From the NCBI GenBank assembly GCA_040754095.1, contig JBFMFO010000008.1, positions 1-64,000 on the forward strand: a DNA stretch of 64,000 nt. Direction: 5' to 3'. Numbering within the stretch: position 1 is the stretch's first letter; each line of letters opens with the position of its first letter. The translations under genes were made by a program, and so were the position numbers. Of this stretch, positions 25,332-33,595 are shown piece by piece. This DNA is from QYQD01 sp040754095 (lineage in GTDB: Bacteria > Desulfobacterota > QYQD01). The notes under the pieces were generated by a model, which was given only the letters and a program-made list of their open reading frames with translations, had not been told where the DNA came from and searched no databases.

Positions 25332-25774
25332 CCACGAATTGACACGAATGGACTCAAATAAAGAGAAAATCCTATATAAAGATTTATCATACAAAATTGT
25401 TGGGTTAGCAATGGAAGTACATCGTAAACTCGGTTACGGTTTTTTAGAAAAAGTTTACAAGAATGCCATGATGCTGTTGTTACGGCAACAAAAAATTCAC
25501 GCAAAACAACAAGCGCCGATAACAGTCTATTTTAATAAAGAGGTAGTGGGCGACTATTATGCAGATATCTTGGTTGAGGATAAGATTATTTTAGAACTTA
25601 AGGCCATTGAAAAGATTGTGGATGCCCATCGGGCTCAAACACTTAACTACTTGAAAGCAACGGAATTGCACCTGGCAATTCTTCTTAATTTTGGGAAAGA
25701 ACGCCTCGAATATGAAAGGCTTGTTTTATAGGGTAGTTCCCTTTTTCGTGCAGTTTCGTGTTCATTCGTGGCTA
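25329..25774. mobile_element. TAGCCACGAA-ended element carrying a GxxExxY gene
   Basis: Terminal inverted repeats tagccacgaattgacacgaa and the complement of tttcgtgttcattcgtggct bound a 446-bp unit. Its one gene starts inside the left repeat. A 101-bp relative at 30532-30632 keeps both termini and the first codons but has lost the gene body. No transposase is encoded, so if it moves it uses a function supplied elsewhere. Confidence 0.65.
25348..25731 (+). CDS. GxxExxY family protein (PD-(D/E)XK-like)
   Basis: A 127-residue protein with the signature GFLEKVY (GxxExxY) at about residues 29-35, preceded by YKIVGLAMEVHRKLG. A PD-(D/E)XK-like core follows: YADILVEDKIILELKAI, with Asp and Glu-x-Lys. 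This matches the GxxExxY / PDDEXK_3 family, whose role is unknown. The start at 25348 lies in the left terminal repeat of the element; upstream frame is just the prepilin peptidase end in another frame. It is inserted between pilD and the sensor kinase and has no evident link to pili. Confidence 0.85.
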   Translation: MDSNKEKILYKDLSYKIVGLAMEVHRKLGYGFLEKVYKNAMMLLLRQQKIHAKQQAPITVYFNKEVVGDYYADILVEDKIILELKAIEKIVDAHRAQTLNYLKATELHLAILLNFGKERLEYERLVL

Positions 25775-25791
25775 AGTAATTACGGCAAAAG

Positions 25792-27321
25792 ATGAAAAAA
25801 TACGGCCTAAGTATCCGCACCAAAATCGCCCTTACCTTTGTGTTTCTCTTGCTGACCGGGATGTTTCTGGTGGCCCTTGTTTCCATAAAGATGGCCGAAC
25901 GGAGCATCGCCCGGCAAAAGATAGATAGCGCGGCCATTCTGGTCCAGAACCTTGCCAACGTAATCAATGAGTTGTCAAGAGATTCAGACATTCGGGAAAA
26001 CGGACGGGGTGATATTCGATCCCTGCTCAGTTCTTATCTCAGCCCGTCCAGTTTTGATTACATAGCCCTGGTAAGAAGCGACCGGACGATCGTCGCAGAA
26101 GCGGCATTTGAAGCCATAAATTTGGCCCCTCTATCTGCCGAAGCTAGGCTTCAGGCCCCGGCTGAGAAACCGGCTTATAAACTTACCGGGGCAGACGATT
26201 TCTCCCTTTTCAGGAGAGACCTGCGCCTTGCCGCCGTGTTTCCCGTCTTCAAGGACGGCCGCCGCTGGGGTATTATATACGCCGGAAGTCTGCTCAGTGA
26301 CCTGCGGCAGGATACGTCACAGCTCTACAAACTGACCTTCTTTTATATCGTTCTTGATGCCGTGCTTCTTTTCCTCTTTGGCTATCTTCTCATCTCCAGG
26401 GATGTCGTCCGACCTATCAGGCGACTGACCTCGCTTGTGGATACCATAGGCAGTGGAGACCCTGGCCCCTTTATACATCCTGAACAAAAAAATGAGATCG
26501 GAAAACTTTACCACGCCTTTGCCCGTATGGACAACCGCCTCGGTGAACAAAGAAAAGAGATAAAGGAATACATCGCTTCCTTGGAAAATGCCAATCGTGA
26601 GCTTAGGAAGGTGCAGGAAGAGGTAATCCGTTCTGAAAAGCTGGCCTCGGTAGGCCGTTTAGCCGCTGGAGTAGCCCACGAAATCGGCAATCCATTGGCC
26701 GCCATCATAGGCTACGTCGAACTTCTCTTACAACGCGCAGTCAGCGAGGAAGAAGAGCGGGATTTTCTAGGTCGTATCGCCTCGGAGTTGCAGCGCATAA
26801 ACGGTATCATACGCGACCTCCTCGATTTCTCCCGTCCCTCTCCCCAAAAGATCGAAGGGGTGTCTGTTAACGAAGTTATCGAAGGCAGTCTTTCCCTCCT
26901 TTCACATCAGAAAACCATGCGTTATGTCCACGTCCAGACCGACCTGCAGCCAGACTTGCCACTGGCCCGGGCCAACGCCCAACAGTTAAAACAGGTCCTT
27001 GTCAATATTCTGGTCAACGCAGCCGCCGCCATGCCTATCGGCGGAGACCTGCGTATCAAATCAGGGCTAAAGGAAATAGCAGAAAATGACGAACAACAGA
27101 AATATATAGTGATTGATATAGAGGACAGCGGGACCGGGATCAAATCGGAAGACCTCCACAGGATCTTTGACCCCTTCTTCACCACAAAACTGCCTGGAGA
27201 AGGCACAGGTCTCGGCCTGGCGATCTCTTTGCGCATTATGGAATCGTTTGGCGGAAAGATAACCGTAGAAAGCACCATAGGCAAGGGCACGAAATTCAGC
27301 CTTATCCTCAAGGCATGGTAG
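25792..27321 (+). CDS. Membrane sensor histidine kinase (NtrB/HAMP type)
   Basis: A 509-residue inner-membrane kinase. A first membrane helix spans about 10-30, an extracytoplasmic sensing domain follows to about 175, and a second helix spans about 178-200. Then come a HAMP linker, the HisKA domain with the phosphorylated His296 in VAHEIGNPLAAII, and a HATPase_c domain with the GTGLGLAIS box. It is followed, across a repeat, by a sigma-54 response regulator that is the likely partner. The stimulus is not evident. Confidence 0.9.
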   Translation: MKKYGLSIRTKIALTFVFLLLTGMFLVALVSIKMAERSIARQKIDSAAILVQNLANVINELSRDSDIRENGRGDIRSLLSSYLSPSSFDYIALVRSDRTIVAEAAFEAINLAPLSAEARLQAPAEKPAYKLTGADDFSLFRRDLRLAAVFPVFKDGRRWGIIYAGSLLSDLRQDTSQLYKLTFFYIVLDAVLLFLFGYLLISRDVVRPIRRLTSLVDTIGSGDPGPFIHPEQKNEIGKLYHAFARMDNRLGEQRKEIKEYIASLENANRELRKVQEEVIRSEKLASVGRLAAGVAHEIGNPLAAIIGYVELLLQRAVSEEEERDFLGRIASELQRINGIIRDLLDFSRPSPQKIEGVSVNEVIEGSLSLLSHQKTMRYVHVQTDLQPDLPLARANAQQLKQVLVNILVNAAAAMPIGGDLRIKSGLKEIAENDEQQKYIVIDIEDSGTGIKSEDLHRIFDPFFTTKLPGEGTGLGLAISLRIMESFGGKITVESTIGKGTKFSLILKAW

Positions 27322-27334
27322 TGGATCAACTAGT

Positions 27335-27440
27335 TAGCCACAAAGTCACCAAGACACGAAGGATGAATATGAATTTTTTGCTGGAAAGGGTGTCGGTATT
27401 AAGAAAATTATGATCTTGGTGTCTTTGTGTCTTAGTGGCT
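27335..27440. repeat. AGCCAC palindromic repeat between kinase and regulator
   Basis: Left arm agccacaaagtcaccaagac, right arm ggtgtctttgtgtcttagtg ending in gct, separated by about 50 bp. It lies between a kinase and its likely regulator gene, which must be read through if they form an operon. Confidence 0.85.
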
Positions 27441-27459
27441 GCAGTGAAAGGTTTAATTG

Positions 27460-28833
27460 ATGTCTAAAAGTCGTGTTCTGGTCATAGATGATGAAGAAAA
27501 CATGCGGCACGTGTTGACAGCCATCCTTAAAAAAGAAGGCTATGCGGCGGATACGTGCCCGGACGCGGTCTCCGGCCTTAAGAAACTGGAAGAGCAGTGC
27601 TATGACCAGGTCTTATGTGATATCTGCATGTCAGGCATGGATGGCCTGTCCTTTTTAAAGGAAGTCGTAGCCCGGAATTTTGACACTACGGTTATAGTCA
27701 TGTCGGCTTACGGGAGTATAGATACCGCTATTGAGGCCATTAAACTCGGCGCTTATGACTATATAGACAAGCCCTTTAAGCCTAATGAAATCATCCTGAC
27801 CCTGAAAAAGGCGGAGGAGCGCGCCCGACTCAGGCGGGAAAATACCCGGCTTAAGGAAGAAGTAGAGAAAAATTATTCCTTCAGCAACATCATAGCCAAG
27901 AGTGAGGCTATGCTTCAGATATTTGATATGGTCAAAAAGATTGCCGACTACAAGACAACCGTCCTCATACTCGGCGAAAGCGGCACCGGAAAAGAGTTAA
28001 TCGCCAAGGCCATACACTATAACAGTGTGCGGCGCGGGAAACCGCTTGTTACCATAAACTGTGGCGGCATACCGGAAACACTCCTGGAAAGCGAGCTATT
28101 TGGGCATGTAAAAGGCGCTTTTACGGATGCTTACCGGGCTAAAAAGGGCTTGTTTGAAGAAGCCCATGGCGGGACGCTTTTCCTGGACGAGGTGGGCGAG
28201 CTGCCCATGTCCCTCCAGGTCAAGCTGCTTCGTGCCCTGCAAGAGGAAGAGATACGCCCTCTCGGAGACACACAGGCTACAAAGGTCGATGTCCGGATCA
28301 TCGCCGCCACCGCCAGAGATCTGGCCAGGGAGGTAGAAAAAAATACCTTCCGGGATGACCTTTTCTATCGTCTTAACGTCCTTTCCATCCACGTGCCCCC
28401 GCTACGGGAAAGGCGGGAAGATATTTCCTTGCTGGTCGATCACTTTATCCAAAAGTACAATAGCCGTCTGGGCACCAATGTTGAAGGAATTTCCCCAGAA
28501 GCCATGCATCGCCTCATGGAATACGAATGGCGGGGCAATGTGCGCGAATTGGAAAATGTCATTGAACGGGCCATGGTGCTCACAGAGAGCAAAATAATCG
28601 GGTTGGAATATTTCCCGTCCCCTATACAAAAAGGCCGTGATACCTTTCCCGACGAAATCCTGGAAGGCGTAACATCCATCAAAAAGGCCACCAAGTCCGT
28701 GGAACGGGAATTGATCAAGCGCGCCCTGGAACAAACTAAAGGAAACCGAACTCAAGCCGCTCAGATACTGGAGGTAAGCCTTCCAGCCCTGCTTTATAAA
28801 ATGAAAGAATATAAGATTGCTGCCACTACTTAA
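27460..28833 (+). CDS. Sigma-54-dependent response regulator (NtrC family)
   Basis: A 457-residue activator with a receiver domain (Asp54 in CDICMSGMDG), an AAA+ domain with Walker A GESGTGKE, and a C-terminal Fis-type helix-turn-helix (GNRTQAAQILEVSLPALLYKM). The sigma-54 contact loop reads GAFTDA rather than GAFTGA, a substitution also seen in some working members of the family. The ATG at 27460 follows a TTG codon that could be an alternative start. It lies directly upstream of the minor pilin operon, which has its own -24/-12 promoter, so that operon is a plausible target. Confidence 0.88.
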   Translation: MSKSRVLVIDDEENMRHVLTAILKKEGYAADTCPDAVSGLKKLEEQCYDQVLCDICMSGMDGLSFLKEVVARNFDTTVIVMSAYGSIDTAIEAIKLGAYDYIDKPFKPNEIILTLKKAEERARLRRENTRLKEEVEKNYSFSNIIAKSEAMLQIFDMVKKIADYKTTVLILGESGTGKELIAKAIHYNSVRRGKPLVTINCGGIPETLLESELFGHVKGAFTDAYRAKKGLFEEAHGGTLFLDEVGELPMSLQVKLLRALQEEEIRPLGDTQATKVDVRIIAATARDLAREVEKNTFRDDLFYRLNVLSIHVPPLRERREDISLLVDHFIQKYNSRLGTNVEGISPEAMHRLMEYEWRGNVRELENVIERAMVLTESKIIGLEYFPSPIQKGRDTFPDEILEGVTSIKKATKSVERELIKRALEQTKGNRTQAAQILEVSLPALLYKMKEYKIAATT

Positions 28834-28969
28834 TATCCTTCTCCGTACCAAATTTTTTTAATATAGCTAAATCTTTTTAACGTTTTGTCCCGCCCACATA
28901 TCTCACAGCATCTGCTATTTTTTCAACAATTTCTTTAAGTTATAACATACAATACCGATAAGAAACAGT

Positions 28970-28984
28970 AGGCACGCTTCTTGC
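28970..28984 (+). promoter_or_regulatory. Sigma-54 promoter of the minor pilin operon
   Basis: aGGCACGCTTCTTGC matches the -24/-12 consensus at every conserved position but the first T, with exact spacing. It predicts a start near 28996, only about 15 nt before the GTG start of the first minor pilin gene. Confidence 0.8.
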
Positions 28985-29010
28985 CAGCAAGTACATTCAG
29001 GAGGATTAAA

Positions 29011-29487
29011 GTGCCCAAGAGGAAGTACAGAATGAACCTGCCGGGGAATCACCGTGGATTTACTCTGACGGAATTGATGATAGTGGTGGCTTTGATGGCC
29101 ATCCTGGCAGCCATAGCCGTCCCCAGTATTATTGCACAGATGCCTAAATATCGGCTGAACGGGGCGGCCAGAGAGGTGCTGGGAGATTTGGTAGCCGCAA
29201 GGATGCAGGCTGTCAGTCAAAATAATGAATTCAAGGTCTTCTTTTTAGACGACCATCGCTACATGATATTAGACGATGACGATAACGATGGCGCGTCCGA
29301 TACTGGTGAGGCGACACAGACCGTGGACATTCAGACGGATTATTACGATGTCACCTTTAACTCAAATAATGACCCAATATTCCAAGCGAACGGCACAGCC
29401 AGCAATTTAGCGACTATAACTCTGAGCAATACCAGTGGGTCGCATAGTATTACCATCAGCAGCGCCGGACGGGTGAGAATAAATTGA
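29011..29487 (+). CDS. Minor pilin, FimT/GspH type
   Basis: A 158-residue pseudopilin with a prepilin leader of about 18 residues ending at HRG, then FTLTELMIVVALMAILAAIA. The body resembles GspH/FimT minor pilins (QMPKYRLNGAAREVLGDLVAARMQA). The GTG at 29011 is chosen because AGGAGG lies about 8 nt upstream and because the earlier in-frame TTG at 28981 is inside the sigma-54 promoter. It is first in a run of four pilin-like genes and its stop overlaps a possible TTG start of the next gene. Confidence 0.88.
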   Translation: MPKRKYRMNLPGNHRGFTLTELMIVVALMAILAAIAVPSIIAQMPKYRLNGAAREVLGDLVAARMQAVSQNNEFKVFFLDDHRYMILDDDDNDGASDTGEATQTVDIQTDYYDVTFNSNNDPIFQANGTASNLATITLSNTSGSHSITISSAGRVRIN

Positions 29488-29495
29488 GGGGGAAA

Positions 29496-29882
29496 ATGGA
29501 TATTCCTGTGGTGTGCAACCTACAAAATAAAAAAGGTTTTACATTGATCGAGGTCCTCATTGCCATACTGGTGCTGGCCATAGGATTGTTGAGCTTGGCA
29601 ACCTTGGCCTCAACAGTGATGAACGGTAATGCCTTCAGCAACGAAATGACCACGGCCACGACCCTGGCCCAGGAAAAACTGGAAGATATTCAAGGGCAGG
29701 GTTATGCCAGTGCATCTTCAAGCAGTGAAAACTATAGTAGTATTACCGGTTATGGTGCCTACAAAAGAGTTACAACTGTAGCTGCAGATACTCCTGCTAC
29801 CGGCATGAAAACGGTGACCGTTACAGTCTCCTGGGACGCAGATGCCCATTCGGTTGCTCTGAAAACTATCCTGGCGGAATAA
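29496..29882 (+). CDS. pilV: Type IV pilus minor pilin PilV
   Basis: A 128-residue minor pilin with prepilin motif KKGFTLIEVLIAILVLAIG and the LAQEKLEDIQ region typical of PilV. The ATG at 29496 directly follows agggggaaa; a TTG four codons earlier overlaps the stop of the previous gene. Minor pilins of this kind prime pilus assembly together with PilW, PilX and FimT. Confidence 0.85.
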   Translation: MDIPVVCNLQNKKGFTLIEVLIAILVLAIGLLSLATLASTVMNGNAFSNEMTTATTLAQEKLEDIQGQGYASASSSSENYSSITGYGAYKRVTTVAADTPATGMKTVTVTVSWDADAHSVALKTILAE

Positions 29883-29894
29883 GAGGGAGTGAGA

Positions 29895-30518
29895 ATGTCC
29901 GGTTTAACTCAACGAAAACAAAAGATAATAGGTGGTTTCTCGCTCGTCGAATTACTTATTGCCATAGCCATAAGTGGAATCGTCCTGAGTGCCGTATCCA
30001 GTCTATTTATCATGCAAAATAAATCCTATAGCGTCCAGGAACAGGTTGCTGAGATGCAGCAAAACGCAAGGGCGGCTATGGATATTATGACCCGTGAGAT
30101 AAGAACGGCAGGATGTGACCCGACTGGCTCTGCCAATGCAGGCATTGTAAGCGCCGCTTCTGATTCTATTAATTTTACCCAAGATATTACTGATGATGCA
30201 GGCACAGGTAATCCTGATGGGGACACGGCCGATGCTAACGAAAATATCACCTACTCACTTTATACTTCCAGCGGCATACAAAAAATCGGACGTGATACCG
30301 GTGGCGGCAACCAACCCGTTGCGGAGAATATTCAAGCGCTCACCTTTGCCTATTATGATAGCGCCGGCAATACTACTGCCGTACCGGCCGATATCCGCCA
30401 GATAGAGCTTACTATAACCGCCAGGACTGCCAATCCGGACCCTGATTATACTACCAATGGCGGGTACAGGACCTGTACCTTGACTTCTCTTATAACCCCG
30501 AGGAACCTAGCTTATTGA
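29895..30518 (+). CDS. pilW: Type IV pilus minor pilin PilW
   Basis: A 207-residue PilW-family protein. The prepilin motif is GFSLVELLIAIAISGIVLSA, followed by the family-typical EMQQNARAAMDIMTREIRTAG. Start ATG 29895 has GGGAG 5 nt upstream. It lies 12 bp after pilV. A 101-bp deletion form of the GxxExxY element separates it from the PilX-like gene. Confidence 0.87.
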   Translation: MSGLTQRKQKIIGGFSLVELLIAIAISGIVLSAVSSLFIMQNKSYSVQEQVAEMQQNARAAMDIMTREIRTAGCDPTGSANAGIVSAASDSINFTQDITDDAGTGNPDGDTADANENITYSLYTSSGIQKIGRDTGGGNQPVAENIQALTFAYYDSAGNTTAVPADIRQIELTITARTANPDPDYTTNGGYRTCTLTSLITPRNLAY

Positions 30519-30531
30519 TGAGGGAAGTATT

Positions 30532-30632
30532 TAGCCACGAATGGGCACAAATGGACTCAAATAAATAGAAAAGAAAATCGAAAGAAAGAATGGTGCTTCT
30601 TATTTGTGTAACTTCGTGTTCATTCGTGGCTA
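30532..30632. mobile_element. Deleted (MITE-like) copy of the GxxExxY element
   Basis: Termini tagccacgaatgggcacaaa and ttcgtgttcattcgtggcta match those of the element at 25329-25774. Between them, an ATG at 30551 and the codons Met-Asp-Ser-Asn-Lys match the first five codons of the GxxExxY gene exactly, then a TAG stop follows. The rest of the gene is gone. Confidence 0.7.
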
Positions 30633-30660
30633 GATAGCTACTTATAAGGAGGCAAAAAAC

Positions 30661-31902
30661 ATGACTCCAGAACAAAAAACCAAGATAATAAAAAATGAAA
30701 AAGGCATTGCCCTGATCACAGCACTCCTATTTTTAATGGTTCTCACTGTCCTGGGAACCACCGCTATCATGATAAGTAGCACGGATATCCAGATCGGCGG
30801 TAATTATAAAACCGGCAAACAAGCGTTTTACGATGCTGAGGCCGGCATACAATACGCAATCAAGAGCATCGAAAACGGCCTCGCCGCAGAAACCCTTTCT
30901 CTTACCGGAAGCTCGGTAGCCGTGAACTACACGGCGCCATCCGGCTTCTCGTTCGATCCGATCACCACCCTCACACAGGTGGGAAGCACCGGTAACTACA
31001 GCTTTCAGGCCACGGGGCATGCCGCAAATAATACAAGCAGCACCATCGAAGTCGTCATAGAACGTGAGACCTTACTCAATTATGGCATATTTGGAGATGA
31101 CGAAATAGACATGAAAAACTCCGGGGCTGCTTACAGCTATGACTCCAGTGTGACCCCAAATCCGACGCCGGCCGACTCAACCGGCGAAGCGGATATCGGC
31201 TCTAATGAGCATGTAATAACTCACAATGGTACAATTGTCGATGGGGATATAGCTCTGGGAGAAGACGAATCTGGAAACGATGCGGTTTATGAAGAGCATG
31301 GCGGCAGTCCCGGACCCACCGTCACCGGCGTGGAAGGAGTAGATGTGGACCGGGTCAATCCTGACCCCCTCGGCGCTATAGGTGGCGATCTCGCCGCTAC
31401 ATTTACGGCCGTAAGCAGCGGTAGCAATGATAATGCCTGGGGTGGAATCACCGGTAATGTCATCAGCCTGGGTAACGGCGATACCATGATATTGTACGGA
31501 AAAACAGGCGGTGCAGATTACTACTTAACCGATATCACTCTTCACAATGGAGCAACACTGAATGTCGATGCGACAGCCGGACCGGTCAACATCTATTTAA
31601 CCGGAGGTCTGGATGCCAAAAACGGATCGGCTATCAATATTACAGGAGCGCCGCCGGACTTCACTATCTACTCCAATTCAACGGATAAGATAGACTTTAA
31701 ACATGGCAGTACTTTCAAGGGCACAGTTTATGCTCCCTATGCCGATATCGACATGAAAAACAGTTCGGAGGTATATGGCATACTCTGGGGTAGAACTGTG
31801 GACATAAAAAATTCCGGTCAGTTTTTCTTTGACACATCACTGAAAGATAAGTTCGCCTCCAACGACATCTCCATAGTCTCGTGGAGAGAAGTCCGGGAAT
31901 AA
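30661..31902 (+). CDS. PilX-like pilus assembly protein with beta-rich C-terminal domain
   Basis: A 413-residue protein. The N-terminal part has a PilX-type hydrophobic helix (KGIALITALLFLMVLTVLG, about 15-40) followed by STDIQIGGNYKTGKQAFYDAEAG, the PilX family signature. The C-terminal 250 residues are Gly/Asn/Asp/Thr-rich with repeated short strands (for example IDMKNSG, DAKNGSAINI, IDFKHGSTFKGTVY), which suggests a beta-helix-like surface domain. The site aaggaggcaaaaaac precedes the ATG. No pilY1 gene follows; a terminator does. Confidence 0.82.
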   Translation: MTPEQKTKIIKNEKGIALITALLFLMVLTVLGTTAIMISSTDIQIGGNYKTGKQAFYDAEAGIQYAIKSIENGLAAETLSLTGSSVAVNYTAPSGFSFDPITTLTQVGSTGNYSFQATGHAANNTSSTIEVVIERETLLNYGIFGDDEIDMKNSGAAYSYDSSVTPNPTPADSTGEADIGSNEHVITHNGTIVDGDIALGEDESGNDAVYEEHGGSPGPTVTGVEGVDVDRVNPDPLGAIGGDLAATFTAVSSGSNDNAWGGITGNVISLGNGDTMILYGKTGGADYYLTDITLHNGATLNVDATAGPVNIYLTGGLDAKNGSAINITGAPPDFTIYSNSTDKIDFKHGSTFKGTVYAPYADIDMKNSSEVYGILWGRTVDIKNSGQFFFDTSLKDKFASNDISIVSWREVRE

Positions 31903-31910
31903 GAACCTGG

Positions 31911-31942
31911 AAGCCCTGTCAAGCGCTTGGCAGGGCTTTTTT
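31911..31942 (+). terminator. Terminator after the minor pilin operon
   Basis: Stem aagccctg / cagggctt with an inner palindrome caagcgcttg, followed by a T-run. It closes the pilin-related operon before the efflux genes. Confidence 0.85.
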
Positions 31943-32016
31943 CTCCTTCGGCGAATATACGACATCAATTTTCTTCTCCTTGCCAATTGACTTAATTCCT
32001 AGTATCATTCCAGACC

Positions 32017-33375
32017 ATGTTCCGGGAAAAAATCCTTACTATTTTCTGGCCTGTAATCTTTCTTGTGTTTTGCCTCCCGTTAACGGTGTGCGCTGAGGGA
32101 AGCATCCCTTTCAAAGAAGGAGACGTCCTAACCTTAACGCAATGTGTTGAAATCGCCCTAAAAAACCAGCCCACTCTAAAAGCGGCGCGTAGTTCGGTTG
32201 AGGCCGGCCAGGCCCGGGTAACTCAATCCAAGGCCGATTATTTGCCGCAGATAAGCCTGAACTCCGCCTATGACCGTGTACATACGGAATTTTCCGGTCG
32301 CTGGATGTCGGCAGGCGGAACCACCAGTAATTATTCGTCGGGCGTTAACCTTACTCAACTATTTTATGATTTTGGCCGAACGGGTGGAAAGATAGAGGCC
32401 AGCCGCCAGAATCTCACTATGAGCGAATATGAGGCGCTGGATGTTATACAAGCAGTTATTCTTAACGTTGAGCAGGCTTACTATAACCTGCTTAAGTCAC
32501 AACGGCTGCTGTCCGTAGCCGAAGAAACGATACGCCAGCGGGAAGAACACCTCAAACAGGCCCAGGCCTTCTACCGGGTAGGCACCAGGGCAAAAATCGA
32601 TGTCACGAAGGCCGAGGTTGACCTGGCCAATAGCCGCTTGGACAAAATCAAGGCTGAAAACACCCTTAAGGTCGCCAAGGCCTCTCTGAATAACGCCATG
32701 GGAGTCAGAACTTCTGTGGCTTATACAGTAGAAAATAACCTGCAATTTGTCCCTTTCCGTGAAGAGCTTACTACTCTCACCGGGGAAGCCCTTAAAAGCC
32801 GCCCGGACACCCTGGCACTGGATGCCCAGTATAATTCCCAGAAGGCAACCCTAGAATCTGCCCTGGGAGAATATTATCCAAGCCTTAGTGGTAATGCCTC
32901 TTATAATCTCGAAGGAGATGAATACCCTAAGGACAAGAATTGGAATCTGGGGGCTACTATAACCTTTCCTATTTTTTCCGGTTTTGCTACAAAAGGTAAG
33001 GTAGCGGAGGCGCGTGCCCAACTCCAAAAGATACAGGCAGAAAAAGAAGCTCTTGAACAAAATGTATGTCTGGAAGTTGAACAGGCCTTTTGGGCCACAA
33101 AAGAGGCTGAAGAATTAATACAGACTACGGAAAAAAATGTGATTCAGGCCCGGGAAAATCTGGATCTGGCTGAAGGCCGCTATAAAGCAGGGCTTGGATC
33201 AGCCATTGAGTTCATGGACGCCCAGATACTATATACAAAAGCAAATGTGGATCATATCCAGGCCCTCTATAGCCATAAAACGGCCGTGGCAACGCTCTTA
33301 AAGGCGGTAGGGAGGTTGACTGTTAGCGGTCAACAGTCAGCGATCAGCGTTCAGCCCCTTAAGACCACGAATTAA
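32017..33375 (+). CDS. TolC-family outer-membrane efflux channel
   Basis: A 452-residue outer-membrane factor. A signal peptide spans about 1-26 (ending LTVCAEG). Two repeated OEP domains follow, with long helical hairpins and YNLLKSQRLLSVAEETI and EFMDAQILYTKANVDHIQALY motifs. It heads a MacAB-type tripartite export system. The last 15-20 residues (SGQQSAISVQ and on) are encoded by the dispersed CAGC heptad repeat, so the native C terminus was probably shorter or different. Confidence 0.9.
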   Translation: MFREKILTIFWPVIFLVFCLPLTVCAEGSIPFKEGDVLTLTQCVEIALKNQPTLKAARSSVEAGQARVTQSKADYLPQISLNSAYDRVHTEFSGRWMSAGGTTSNYSSGVNLTQLFYDFGRTGGKIEASRQNLTMSEYEALDVIQAVILNVEQAYYNLLKSQRLLSVAEETIRQREEHLKQAQAFYRVGTRAKIDVTKAEVDLANSRLDKIKAENTLKVAKASLNNAMGVRTSVAYTVENNLQFVPFREELTTLTGEALKSRPDTLALDAQYNSQKATLESALGEYYPSLSGNASYNLEGDEYPKDKNWNLGATITFPIFSGFATKGKVAEARAQLQKIQAEKEALEQNVCLEVEQAFWATKEAEELIQTTEKNVIQARENLDLAEGRYKAGLGSAIEFMDAQILYTKANVDHIQALYSHKTAVATLLKAVGRLTVSGQQSAISVQPLKTTN

Positions 33376-33469
33376 AAACCGGCAGACGATGGCTAAACGC
33401 TTAACTTTTTGAAAGTGGAAAAGTTATGAAACAGACATGCCGCATGGCGACACAAAGGACAATGAAAAT

Positions 33470-33580
33470 GTCATTCCTGCCCCGCGTGTCATTCCTGCGA
33501 AAGCTGTCCAGGTCCGACCCTGACGGGCAGGAATCCAGAAACTAAACGATTGGATTCCGGGTCAAGCTCGGAATGACAGA
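33470..33580. repeat. GTCATTCC-type hairpin repeat
   Basis: Facing gtcattcctgc and ggattccgggtcaagctcgg/aatgac segments form a large imperfect palindrome between the TolC-like and MacA-like genes. Related copies are at 19140-19215 and 52550-52648. The rest of the 220-bp gap holds no gene. Confidence 0.7.
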
Positions 33581-33595
33581 TAAAAGGTGTTTCAG

